NCBI RefSeq assembly: GCF_044068625.1
Contig: NZ_JBIPKH010000003.1
Span: forward strand, 155,607 to 219,606
Origin: Desulfurivibrio sp044068625
GTDB lineage: Bacteria > Desulfobacterota > Desulfobulbia > Desulfobulbales > Desulfurivibrionaceae
Length of the DNA stretch: 64,000 bases
Direction of reading: 5' to 3'
The translations under genes were made by a program, and so were the position numbers. The notes under the pieces are model-generated. The model was given only the letters and a program-made list of their open reading frames with translations, did not search any database and had not been told where the DNA came from. Below, piece by piece: positions 8,245 to 16,720 of this stretch (position 1 is its first letter; every line of letters starts with the position of its first letter).

Positions 8245-9045
8245 TTAGCGCCAGATGGCGTCTGTCGGTTTTCTTTGCGGGATACGCTGATAGCGGTATT
8301 TGGGGTAGCCCAGCATCAGGGCCCCGTGGACCCGGTGATTTTCCGGGAGCCCCAGAGCTTCGATCAGGGGTGGGTAGTTGTTGAAGATGGCGCCCAGGAA
8401 GATTCCGGCCCAGCAGGTGCCGATCCCCATGCCATGGGCGGCCAGGTCCAGGTAGGTGAGAGCGATGGTGCAGTCGATCTCCGGCTTCAGCGCCTTTTCC
8501 GAGGCGTAGGCGATCACCAGATGGGGAGCGCCCCGCAGCACCAGATCCCGTTCGGCCAGATCCCAGGCGGCGACCACCCCGGGGAAGGAGCCGTTTTCCC
8601 GCAGCCACTCCACCACCAGACCGATCAGCCTGCGGACCTCGGCGGTCGATTCAATCACCAGCCACTTGGTGGGCTGGGCGTTCTTGGCCGATGGCGCCCA
8701 TCGGCTGATATCCAACAACTGCTCCAGAACTTCCCGGGGAACCGGCTTGTCCTTGTAGGTCCGGATGGAGCGGCGGCTGCGCAGAAATTGGGCCGCCGCC
8801 TCCGGACTGGGGTTGAGCTTACGGTCCAGGGGCAGGCAACTCTCCGGCCCCTGCCCCTTGAAGGTAAGGGCGCCGTGGGGGCAGACCGCCAGGCAGTGGC
8901 CGCAGTCGATACAGATGCGGGGAGCGGCCCTGCGGGCCACCGGAAAACCACCATCCTCACTCTCTTCGATCAGGCTGAAGGGGCATTCGGAGATGCAGAT
9001 ACCGTCCCGTTTGCATTTGCTCCGGTCAACGTTGATCAGTTCCAT
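8245..9045 (-). CDS. Ferredoxin-nitroreductase fusion protein
   Basis: 266 residues. An N-terminal 2[4Fe-4S] ferredoxin domain (CKRDGICISECP and CIDCGHCLAVCP, within residues 1-60) is joined to an FMN nitroreductase domain (SRRSIRTYKD near 85, GIGTCWAG near 195). Such proteins are thought to accept low-potential electrons for flavin-dependent reduction; the substrate is unknown. ATG at 9045 is chosen because the ferredoxin fold starts there and GGGAAAA precedes it; a longer upstream frame lacks similarity. It converges on metV. Confidence 0.9.
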   Translation of the reverse strand: MELINVDRSKCKRDGICISECPFSLIEESEDGGFPVARRAAPRICIDCGHCLAVCPHGALTFKGQGPESCLPLDRKLNPSPEAAAQFLRSRRSIRTYKDKPVPREVLEQLLDISRWAPSAKNAQPTKWLVIESTAEVRRLIGLVVEWLRENGSFPGVVAAWDLAERDLVLRGAPHLVIAYASEKALKPEIDCTIALTYLDLAAHGMGIGTCWAGIFLGAIFNNYPPLIEALGLPENHRVHGALMLGYPKYRYQRIPQRKPTDAIWR

Positions 9046-9195
9046 GCTTGTTTTCCCGAGTGAAAGTAAAGAAAAGTCCCGGGCGACCGGGTCAGGGCTG
9101 GCCGCGCCGGGGCTTGCATTGCCAGGCATTCTACCCGTTCTCATGGTGTAACGCAACGGCAGGGCCGGAAAAATTAAACTTGGTGATTAAATCCC

Positions 9196-10362
9196 ATGTT
9201 GCTGTTACTGTCCGCTTTTTTGCTGATTTACGGAGCCATGCACTGCTATTTTTACTGGCGGCTGCGCGGGGCCCTGCCCCCCCTGGGGGCAGGGCGACTG
9301 ATAATCGGCCTTTTCCTGCTCCTGATGGTTCTGGCCCCGGTGCTGGTGCGGCTGCTGGAGCAGCAGGGCCGGGCATTGGCGGCCACGCTCCTGGCCCATC
9401 TCGGTTTTGGCTGGATGGGGTTTCTCTTTCTCTTCACCGTTGTGGCCCTGCTGCTGGATGCTCTCCGGCTGCTGCGCGCTCGCTGGGCCGGGCCGGCCAG
9501 GCTGGCACTACCCGGTGCCGCGACCTCCAGCTGGCCGGCCCGGGTTCTGGCTCCGGCCGCGATTTTTTGGCTGGCCTTCCTTGCCGCCGCCGCCGGTTGT
9601 GCTTATGGTTACCGGGAAGCGCTCGATATCCGGCTGGAGCGGGTGCGGATTGTCAGCGACAAGTTGCCTTTGGAAGCAGGAGTGGTGAGGGTCGTCCAGG
9701 TTACCGATATCCACCTCGGCCTGATCGTCCGGGAAGGGCGGCTGGAGAGGATGCTGGCGGTGGTGGCCCAGGCCCGGCCGGATCTGCTGCTGGCCACCGG
9801 TGATATCGTTGATGGACAGGGGGATAATATCGCCCCGCTGGCGGAGCGGTTTCGCCGGCTGGAGGCCCCCCTGGGCAAATTTGCCATCCTGGGTAATCAC
9901 GAATTTTACGTGGGCGCGGCCGCTTCCCTCGCTTTTCACGAGAGTGCCGGCTTTACCGTGCTGCGCGGCGAATTGGCCCGGGTCACTCCCTGGTTGAGGG
10001 TGGCGGGGGTGGATGATATTACCGGAGAGCGGCTGGGGCTCACCCCGCCGGGCCAGGAGGAGCAATTGCTGGCCCTGTTGCCCGCGGAGACCTTTAATAT
10101 CCTGCTGAGGCATCAACCGAAGGTGGTGCCGGGAGGCCCGGTGGATCTGCAGCTTTCCGGCCATATTCACCGGGGTCAGATTTTTCCTTTCAACCTTTTC
10201 ACCTGGTTGGCCTATCGGGTCTCCACCGGCCTCAGGGTGGCGGCCGACGGCCGCTACCTCTATGTGGGGCGGGGGACCGGAACCTGGGGGCCCCCGATTC
10301 GCTTTCTGGCTCCCCCGGAAGTGACGTTAATTGAACTGATTCCCGCCCCGGCGGCATCATAA
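9196..10362 (+). CDS. Membrane-anchored metallophosphoesterase (YkuE/YaeI-like)
   Basis: 388 residues. About four membrane segments in the first 145 residues are followed by a calcineurin-like phosphoesterase domain with all metal motifs: TDIHLG (D, H), TGDIVDG (GD), LGNHEF (GNHE), LRHQP, and SGHIHRGQ (GHxH). Related enzymes act on lipid-linked phosphates at the inner membrane, but the substrate here is not known. It is first in a long same-strand run of nine genes reaching 18096, with gaps of at most 34 bases. Confidence 0.85.
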   Translation: MLLLLSAFLLIYGAMHCYFYWRLRGALPPLGAGRLIIGLFLLLMVLAPVLVRLLEQQGRALAATLLAHLGFGWMGFLFLFTVVALLLDALRLLRARWAGPARLALPGAATSSWPARVLAPAAIFWLAFLAAAAGCAYGYREALDIRLERVRIVSDKLPLEAGVVRVVQVTDIHLGLIVREGRLERMLAVVAQARPDLLLATGDIVDGQGDNIAPLAERFRRLEAPLGKFAILGNHEFYVGAAASLAFHESAGFTVLRGELARVTPWLRVAGVDDITGERLGLTPPGQEEQLLALLPAETFNILLRHQPKVVPGGPVDLQLSGHIHRGQIFPFNLFTWLAYRVSTGLRVAADGRYLYVGRGTGTWGPPIRFLAPPEVTLIELIPAPAAS

Positions 10363-10383
10363 CCATTGCAGGGTGACAGCGAG

Positions 10384-11220
10384 ATGGATATCAGAACCAT
10401 GGCTTACGAGAAGTTGGAGCATGCTGCGGTGCGGGCCGCCCTCTTTTGCCCCCGGGCCGACTGGAATCCCCCCCCGGCAGGGGTTTTTGACCGGGAGGTG
10501 GAGGTGGAGGGGGGGGTGCGGCTGCCGTTGCGCTACCACTTGGGGACGGCGGATCCCGGGGCGGTCAATATTCTCTTTTTCCACGGCAATGGCGAGGTGG
10601 CCGCCGATTACGATGAACTGGCGCCCAGCTTCAATCAGGCGGGCCTCAATCTGGTGGTGGCCGAATATCGCGGTTATGGCCGGGCCGGCGGCCAGCCCAC
10701 GGTGCGCAGTATGATTGGAGACGCCCATCAGCTTTTACCCCGGGTGCGGGAAACCCTCCGGCAGGAGGGGAAGACCGGTCATCTGGCGGTGATGGGCCGC
10801 TCGCTGGGCAGTGTGGCGGCCATCGATCTGGCGGCGGCCGCCGGTCCCGGGCTGGTGGATGGCCTGATCATCGAGAGTGGGTTCGCCCACACCATCCCCC
10901 TGTTGCTGGCCCTGGGGGTCGATGTGGGGAGCTGCGGTCTGACCAGCGAGGCCGACGGCTTCTGTAACGTCCAGAAGATCGGATTCTTCACCAAGCCCAC
11001 CTATATTCTCCACGCCCAGCACGATCAGCTGATTCCGGTGACCCTGGCCGAAGCCCTCCAGGCCAGTTGCGGGGCGCAGAGCAAGGAGTTTCAGATTGTA
11101 CCGGGGGCTGATCATAACAATATCATCGACCGGGTGGGCCAGCTCTATTTTGAGGCGATCGCCCGCTTCTGCCGTAAACTGGGTCAACCCCCCCGGCGCA
11201 AAAAGCCGGGGGTCAGGTGA
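10384..11220 (+). CDS. Alpha/beta hydrolase
   Basis: 278 residues. Oxyanion motif FFHGNGE (near 60), nucleophile elbow GRSLGS (near 138), acidic residue in HAQHDQLIP and final His in GADHNN complete the triad. No signal peptide, so cytoplasmic. The substrate cannot be told. It lies between phosphoesterases and a lipid-desaturase-like gene, so a lipid role is possible (inference). ATG 10384 is preferred over TTG 10366. Confidence 0.85.
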   Translation: MDIRTMAYEKLEHAAVRAALFCPRADWNPPPAGVFDREVEVEGGVRLPLRYHLGTADPGAVNILFFHGNGEVAADYDELAPSFNQAGLNLVVAEYRGYGRAGGQPTVRSMIGDAHQLLPRVRETLRQEGKTGHLAVMGRSLGSVAAIDLAAAAGPGLVDGLIIESGFAHTIPLLLALGVDVGSCGLTSEADGFCNVQKIGFFTKPTYILHAQHDQLIPVTLAEALQASCGAQSKEFQIVPGADHNNIIDRVGQLYFEAIARFCRKLGQPPRRKKPGVR

Positions 11221-11229
11221 GGCGGAATC

Positions 11230-11991
11230 ATGCCCTTGCGCGTGATGTCCTACAACATTCACCGGGCCATCGGGGTGGATCGCCGCTTCCGGCCGGAACG
11301 GATCGCCCGGATCATCGAACATCACCAGCCGGATATCCTGCTGCTGCAGGAGGTGGATGTGGGGGTGCCCCGCTCCCGCAACCTGGACCTGGCCGAGGAG
11401 TTCGCCGGGCTCTGCGGTTATGCCCATCGGGCCCTGGGGCTCAATGTCGCCTTGACCCAGGGCCACTATGGCAATGCCACCTTGAGCCGGTTTCCCATCA
11501 CCAGCCAGCGCAATATTGACCTGACTCTGCCCGGGCATAAGGCCCGGGGCTGCCTCTATACCCGCATCGAGGTGGCGAGCCCGGAGGAGGGGGGTGCTGT
11601 CTCGCTGGCGGTGTTCAATCTCCACCTGGGCCTCTCGTTCCATGAACGTCCCCAACAGGTGGGGATGGTGGTCAAATCACCGGAGTTTGTCGAGCTGCCC
11701 CCGGGAGCTCCCTGTATCGTGGCCGGCGATTTCAACGACTGGTTTACCCGGCTGGCCCCCATGTTCACCGAGATCATGGGCTTTCGCTGCGCCTCCAGCC
11801 ATAAGGAGAATTTTCAGAGTCCCTATCTGACCTATCCCTCTTTCTCGCCCACCGGCGGGTTGGACAAGATCTTTGTCCGTGGGCCGCTGACCATCCTTAA
11901 AAGGCAGCGTTGCCGGATGCAAATTTCCAAAATCGCCAGCGATCACCTGCCGGTGCTGGCCGACCTGGAGCTGGAGGAGTCAACGCCATGA
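11230..11991 (+). CDS. Endonuclease/exonuclease/phosphatase (EEP) family protein
   Basis: 253 residues with the EEP metal and catalytic motifs: MSYNIHRAIG (N), LLQEVD (E), NLHLGLS (H), AGDFND (D, N), and SDHLPV (DH). Close bacterial relatives are Mg-dependent phosphodiesterases or phosphatases acting on lipids or nucleic acids. It starts 9 bases after the hydrolase stop, and its stop overlaps the next start (ATGA). Confidence 0.88.
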   Translation: MPLRVMSYNIHRAIGVDRRFRPERIARIIEHHQPDILLLQEVDVGVPRSRNLDLAEEFAGLCGYAHRALGLNVALTQGHYGNATLSRFPITSQRNIDLTLPGHKARGCLYTRIEVASPEEGGAVSLAVFNLHLGLSFHERPQQVGMVVKSPEFVELPPGAPCIVAGDFNDWFTRLAPMFTEIMGFRCASSHKENFQSPYLTYPSFSPTGGLDKIFVRGPLTILKRQRCRMQISKIASDHLPVLADLELEESTP

Positions 11992-12788
11992 GCCTGGAGT
12001 GGGAAACCCTGGAAATGCTAAAATTGCCCGTCTACCTGGGCGGGGTACTGCTTTTTTTGCTGATCGAGCTGGCCTACAGCTATCGGCGGCCCACGGTTTC
12101 CAAAGCGCGGCGCTGGCTGGCCAACCTGCCTTTGGCGATGGTTAACGGGGTGGTCTATATCCTGATTTTCGGGGGGGCCATCGCCGGTCTGATGCTCCTG
12201 GCCCAGGAGCAGAACCTGGGTCTGCTCAATGCCATCGCCATGCCCTACTGGCTCAAGCTGGTGGCCGGGGTGCTGATTCTTGACTTTTTTATCTGGCTCT
12301 GGCACCTGCTTAATCATCAGGTCCCCCTTTTGTGGCGGTTTCATCGGGTTCACCACAGCGACATGAACATGGATGTCTCCACCGCCAGCCGGTTTCATCT
12401 GGGTGAAATTCTCCTCTCCGGGCTGGTGCGGCTGGCGGTGATTTATACCTTCGGCATCCCCCTGGTGGCCTATCTGCTCTTTGAGATCCTGGTCAACCTC
12501 TCCATCCAGTTCCACCACAGCAGTTTGCGGATCAGTCCGGTTTTTGAAAAGATCTGGGTGCTGCTGCTGGTGCCTCCCTTTCTCCATCGAATCCACCACT
12601 CGGTCAAGATCAAGGAGCGTGACACCAATTACGGGGTGATCTTCTCCATCTGGGACCGCTTCTTCGGGACCCTGCTGACCAGGGTGGAGCAGGAGGGGAT
12701 CGTGATCGGCATCGGCTCCCACCGTGATTTCAACCGGCTGGGTTTTTTTCGCTTACTGGCCATGCCCTTTACCCGCTATACTCCGTAG
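11988..12788 (+). CDS. Sterol desaturase / fatty acid hydroxylase family membrane protein
   Basis: 266 residues with about four membrane segments and the di-iron histidine clusters of the family: HLLNH, HRVHH (near 120), FHHSS (near 178) and HRIHH (near 200). The family inserts oxygen into or desaturates lipid chains, using O2; in an anaerobe this is unexpected and may serve under micro-oxic conditions. Start ATG 11988 overlaps the previous stop. Confidence 0.88.
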   Translation: MSLEWETLEMLKLPVYLGGVLLFLLIELAYSYRRPTVSKARRWLANLPLAMVNGVVYILIFGGAIAGLMLLAQEQNLGLLNAIAMPYWLKLVAGVLILDFFIWLWHLLNHQVPLLWRFHRVHHSDMNMDVSTASRFHLGEILLSGLVRLAVIYTFGIPLVAYLLFEILVNLSIQFHHSSLRISPVFEKIWVLLLVPPFLHRIHHSVKIKERDTNYGVIFSIWDRFFGTLLTRVEQEGIVIGIGSHRDFNRLGFFRLLAMPFTRYTP

Positions 12789-12811
12789 GATCAACCTGAA
12801 GGAGGTCGCCG

Positions 12812-13627
12812 ATGAACTGGAGGAAACTCTTTACCCCCATTGCCAACCTGAGTTCGGCCCAGGCGCGGGACTATATGGACTCCCACCCGGCTGGCGACTT
12901 CCAGCTGCTGGATGTCCGCCAGCCCCGGGAATATGAGGAGGGGCACCTGTCGGGAGCCCGGCTGATTCCCATTAAGGAGCTGCCCGATCGCCTGGATGAG
13001 TTGAACCCCGATCAGCCGGTGATTGCCTATTGCGCGGTGGGGGGGCGCAGTCGGGCAGCCGCCCAGTTGCTCAGCGGTCAGGGCTTTAAGGAGGTTTACA
13101 ATCTGGCCGGCGGCATCAAGGCCTGGGAGGGAGAACGGGCGACGGGACCTTTGGCCGCCGGCCTGGAGCTGTTGCCCTCCGGGGCCGAATATGAGCAGGC
13201 TGCCGCCCTGGCTTACGCCATGGAAGAGGGATTGCGGCAATTCTACCTCCGGCTGGCCGAGCAGTTTCCGGAGTCGGGGTTGCGGTCGACCTGGGAGCGG
13301 CTGGCCGCCTTGGAAGAGGGACATAAGGCCCGCCTGCTCCATGAGTATCGCGAGCAGACTGGCCATGGGCTTCCGCCCAGCCGGGAGGGGGAACTGCTGG
13401 AAGGGGGACGTCGCCCGGACGATGTCGCCCTGGCCGCCCTGCTGGCCGCCGCCACTCCGCAAGAGTTGCTGGGCGAGGCCATGGGGCTGGAGACCCAGGC
13501 CCTGGATCTCTACCTCCGTCTGGCCAGCCACAGCGAAGTCGCCGCCAGCCGCGAGCTGTTCCTGGGCCTGGCCGCCGAGGAGAAGCAGCATCTCGCCCTG
13601 CTGGCCGCCGAACTGGAGCGCCACTAA
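12812..13627 (+). CDS. Rhodanese domain fused to a ferritin-like (rubrerythrin-type) domain
   Basis: 271 residues. A single rhodanese domain (about 15-115) has active Cys C74 in YCAVGGRSR. It is followed by a helical ferritin-like domain (about 128-270) with paired Glu and ExxH-type residues (EEG, EEGHKARL, EEKQH). The rhodanese part moves sulfane sulfur; the di-iron part may deal with peroxide or oxygen. AAGGAGG precedes the start. It heads the sulfur part of the run, before YeeE and TusA, which supports a role in sulfur handling. Confidence 0.87.
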   Translation: MNWRKLFTPIANLSSAQARDYMDSHPAGDFQLLDVRQPREYEEGHLSGARLIPIKELPDRLDELNPDQPVIAYCAVGGRSRAAAQLLSGQGFKEVYNLAGGIKAWEGERATGPLAAGLELLPSGAEYEQAAALAYAMEEGLRQFYLRLAEQFPESGLRSTWERLAALEEGHKARLLHEYREQTGHGLPPSREGELLEGGRRPDDVALAALLAAATPQELLGEAMGLETQALDLYLRLASHSEVAASRELFLGLAAEEKQHLALLAAELERH

Positions 13628-13661
13628 CCGCTGAAGCCGGTTTCCCGGGAGGGATCGCCCC

Positions 13662-14768
13662 ATGCTGCTGTCGCACCTTCCGCTGCTGGCCCTTGGTCAT
13701 TTCGCGGCCGGTTTGATCCTGGGCCACATCTTCTACCGCAGCGATTTTTGCATGGCGGGGATGGTGCGGGATTTTTTCCTCTTTGGCGACAACTCCCGGC
13801 TGCGTTCCCTGCTGCTGGCCGTCCTGCTGACCACCCTGTTTTTTCTCCTGGCTCGTGCCCTGTGGTTGCTGCCCTTTGCCGTCCCCCCCACTTTTGGGCT
13901 CGGCTCGGTGGCCGGGATTGTGGGGGGGCTGCTCTTCGGGATCGGAATGGTGTTGGCCGGCGGCTGTGTGGTCGGCACCCTCTATAAGCTGGGGAGCGGC
14001 AACCTGACCAGCCTGGTCGCCTTTGCCGGGATTGTCGGCGGCAGTCTGATCTACGCCGAGATTCACCTTTTGGTCCGGGAAATGGAACAGCTGCTGCCCA
14101 TGACCGGGGAGATGGGTCTGTTACAAAGCTGGCCCCGGGCGGGCGGAATCGGGGGCTGGCTGCTGCTGATCGTCTTCCTGCCGCTCCTGCGGCACTGGCA
14201 GCGGCAGGGTTTGCTGCGGCTGGAGGCGGCCGCCGAAGGATATCTCCAGCCATGGCGGGTAGCGGTGATCCTGGCCCTGCTTAATCTGCTGCTGATTCTG
14301 GCGACCGGATGGCCCATGGGGATCTCCACCGCCTATGCCAAGATCGGGGCCTATCTGGCGGCCCCGCTGGCTCCGGCCCATCTGGCCAACCTGGCTTACT
14401 TCACGGAACCCTCCTTGGTGGTTACCCGGGGAGAAACCGTCCTCAGCGGTGGGGCCGGCCCCCGGGTCGATCTCATCTCCTTCAGCGAGTTGCCCCTGCT
14501 TTTGGGGATCATCATCGGCTCCTTGCTGACCGCGCTGCGGCTACGGGAGTTTCGCTTTTACGGGTTGCCGCCCCTGCGCCAGGGGGTAGCCGCCCTGATT
14601 GGTGGAATCCTGGTGGCTTTGGGGGCGCGGATCGCCGGGGGCTGCAACTTTAAATATCTCTTGGGAGGATTGCCGCTTTTTTCCTATCAGGCTATGCTCT
14701 TTACCATGGGCATGGTGGCCGGCGCCTGGCTTGGTGCCCGGCTGCTGACCCGGATTATTCTCAGGTGA
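13662..14768 (+). CDS. YeeE/YedE (TsuA-like) sulfur-compound transporter
   Basis: 368 residues, about nine to eleven membrane segments. The conserved cysteines that pass sulfur through the channel are present: RSDFCMAG (near 30), AGGCVVGTLYKLGSGN (near 105) and AGGCNFKYLLGG (near 328). Characterised members take up thiosulfate. The next gene is a TusA homologue only 6 bases on, the usual pairing of channel and cytoplasmic sulfur acceptor. Confidence 0.9.
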   Translation: MLLSHLPLLALGHFAAGLILGHIFYRSDFCMAGMVRDFFLFGDNSRLRSLLLAVLLTTLFFLLARALWLLPFAVPPTFGLGSVAGIVGGLLFGIGMVLAGGCVVGTLYKLGSGNLTSLVAFAGIVGGSLIYAEIHLLVREMEQLLPMTGEMGLLQSWPRAGGIGGWLLLIVFLPLLRHWQRQGLLRLEAAAEGYLQPWRVAVILALLNLLLILATGWPMGISTAYAKIGAYLAAPLAPAHLANLAYFTEPSLVVTRGETVLSGGAGPRVDLISFSELPLLLGIIIGSLLTALRLREFRFYGLPPLRQGVAALIGGILVALGARIAGGCNFKYLLGGLPLFSYQAMLFTMGMVAGAWLGARLLTRIILR

Positions 14769-14774
14769 ACGCCG

Positions 14775-15032
14775 ATGCAGATGAGCGAAAAACAGAAGCT
14801 GATCGAACTGAATATTCTGGGACAGGTATGTCCCGCCTGCCTGCTGGTGGTGCTCAAGGAGGTTAACGCCCATCGGGAGGAGCTGCGCTCCGGCCAGGTG
14901 CAGTTGCTTGTCCGGACGGATCATCGGGACACCACTCGGACCGTGCCGGAATCGGCCCGCAAGATGGGCTATGAGGTGGAGGTCAGCAAGGTGGCGGGCC
15001 ACTATGAGATCAGGATCGGGCGGTGGGCATGA
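14775..15032 (+). CDS. TusA family sulfur-carrier protein
   Basis: 85 residues. The TusA signature is present in altered form: GQVCPACLL with Cys at 19 and 22, where the usual motif is CPxP. The first Cys would carry a persulfide received from the YeeE channel. The stop overlaps the kinase start (ATGA), so the carrier and the kinase are translationally coupled. Confidence 0.88.
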   Translation: MQMSEKQKLIELNILGQVCPACLLVVLKEVNAHREELRSGQVQLLVRTDHRDTTRTVPESARKMGYEVEVSKVAGHYEIRIGRWA

Positions 15033-16720
15033 GCAAGGGGGTAAAGGGCGGCAAGGGGCTCTGCGCGCCGGAGGAGCGGGATGAGCTGCGGGTGGCCAAC
15101 CAGCGCTATATTCGCTATATCCGGGAGAAGACCAATCAGCTTCTGGAGGTCATGGGTACCGAGTCCCTGCGACCGGAAGAGTTCGATGATCGGGCCCTGA
15201 TCGACCTGGACCCCATCGGAATTATCGCCGATTCTTTCGCTCAGGTGCTGGAGTTTTTAAATCAGAATATCAGTGAACTGCGCCAGGCCAAGGAGGAGTT
15301 GCAGGCGATTTTTGATGCCACCGGGGTGGGGATCTCTATCATCGACAACGATTTCACCATCCAGCGCTGCAATGAGAAGCAGCGCCAGTTGCTGGTTGAC
15401 CCCAACCTGGCCGACGTTGCCGGGCGCTACTGTTATGAGGTCTATTGCAATAAACAGTCCCCGGGGATGGATTGTCCGGCGGTGGATACCTTCGCCACCG
15501 GCCGGCCGGCCTTTGTGCGGGAGGTCAAAAAAAAGGAGAAATATTTCCAGGTGGTCACCACTCCTTACGCCCGGGGGGAGGATGGCGAGGTCCATAAGGT
15601 GATTGAGGTCTCCCTGGATATCACCGAGAAGAAAAAGGCGGAAGCGGCGGAAAAGGAGCAACGCGAGCATTATCTCACCGAAAAATCAAAACTGGCCACG
15701 GTGATCGAAAGTCTCTCCGAGGGCCTGCTGGTACTGGACCCCTCCGACCGGGTGGTGGCCTGTAACCGGGCCGCCCGGGAGATCACCGCGCGCACGGAGC
15801 GCCGGTTGCTGGGCCGGGCCCTGGGGGAGCTTTTCCCAGCCCTGGTGCCCCTGCTTGCCCGGGATGAGCCGGTTCAGGGGGAGGATGTCGCCTACCAGCC
15901 TGAGAAAAGGGGGGAGTTGCTGCTTTTTACCAACATCAGTCGCTTGCTGGATACCGAGGGCCGTTCCATCGGCCGGGTGGTCACCTTCTGGGATATTACC
16001 GAAGACAAGAAACGGCGCGAACTCTATCACCGAACGGAGAAACTGGCGGCCATCGGCCAGCTTTCCGCCGGGGTGGCCCATGAGTTGAATACCCCCCTGG
16101 GCAGCATTCTGGGTTATGCCCGGCTGTTGATGAAGGATAAGGGTTTGGCGCCCAAGCAGCATGAGCGGCTGGCCATCATTGCCGAGCAGGCCAAGAAGAG
16201 CAGCGCCATTATTCAGGCCCTGCTCAGCTTCGCCCGTCACGCCGGCCAGGGGCAGCAGGTGGCCAAGGCCTGCGATCTCAATGAGATCATCAATGCCGCC
16301 CTGCAGATTCTGACCACCGAACTGGTGAAAAGAAAGATTGAACTGCGGCTGGAGCTGGAACCTTTGCCCCTGATTGTTGCCGATCCCCGGGGCCTGGAGC
16401 AGGTGGTGATCAACCTGGTCCTCAACGCCGCCCAGGCCATCGGCAGTCGGGGCCGAATTGTGATCCGCACCCGGCAGGAAGGGGGGCGGGTAGTGCTGGC
16501 GGTGGCGGACAACGGTCCGGGGATCCCCCTCGAGGCCCGTTCCCGGATTTTTGATCCCTTTTACACCACCAAACCTCTGGGTGAGGGCACCGGGCTGGGG
16601 CTCTCCATCTGCGCCGGTATCGTCGGCGACAGCGGCGGCAGCATGGAGGTAGCCGATACCCCCGGCGGCGGGGCTACCTTCCTGGTCTCCCTGGCCGGCC
16701 AGGTAGCGGGGCAGCCATGA
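15029..16720 (+). CDS. PAS-domain sensor histidine kinase, likely sulfur-responsive
   Basis: 563 residues with no clear membrane segment, so a cytoplasmic sensor. A coiled N-terminus is followed by two PAS domains (about 85-205 and 220-335). The first PAS holds several cysteines (RCNEKQ, RYCYEVYC, MDCPAVD) that could react with sulfur species or hold a cofactor (inference). H351 in VAHELNTPLG is the phospho-accepting His; N (NLVLNAAQ), G1 (DNGPGIP) and G2 (GTGLGLS) boxes follow. Translationally coupled to TusA before it and to the sigma-54 activator after it. Confidence 0.92.
   Translation: MSKGVKGGKGLCAPEERDELRVANQRYIRYIREKTNQLLEVMGTESLRPEEFDDRALIDLDPIGIIADSFAQVLEFLNQNISELRQAKEELQAIFDATGVGISIIDNDFTIQRCNEKQRQLLVDPNLADVAGRYCYEVYCNKQSPGMDCPAVDTFATGRPAFVREVKKKEKYFQVVTTPYARGEDGEVHKVIEVSLDITEKKKAEAAEKEQREHYLTEKSKLATVIESLSEGLLVLDPSDRVVACNRAAREITARTERRLLGRALGELFPALVPLLARDEPVQGEDVAYQPEKRGELLLFTNISRLLDTEGRSIGRVVTFWDITEDKKRRELYHRTEKLAAIGQLSAGVAHELNTPLGSILGYARLLMKDKGLAPKQHERLAIIAEQAKKSSAIIQALLSFARHAGQGQQVAKACDLNEIINAALQILTTELVKRKIELRLELEPLPLIVADPRGLEQVVINLVLNAAQAIGSRGRIVIRTRQEGGRVVLAVADNGPGIPLEARSRIFDPFYTTKPLGEGTGLGLSICAGIVGDSGGSMEVADTPGGGATFLVSLAGQVAGQP

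Noticed and set aside
8238..8252. GGCGCT-ATT-AGCGCC palindrome between metV and the nitroreductase
   Set aside because: Short, no T-run, and partly inside the nitroreductase 3' end; no basis for a function.
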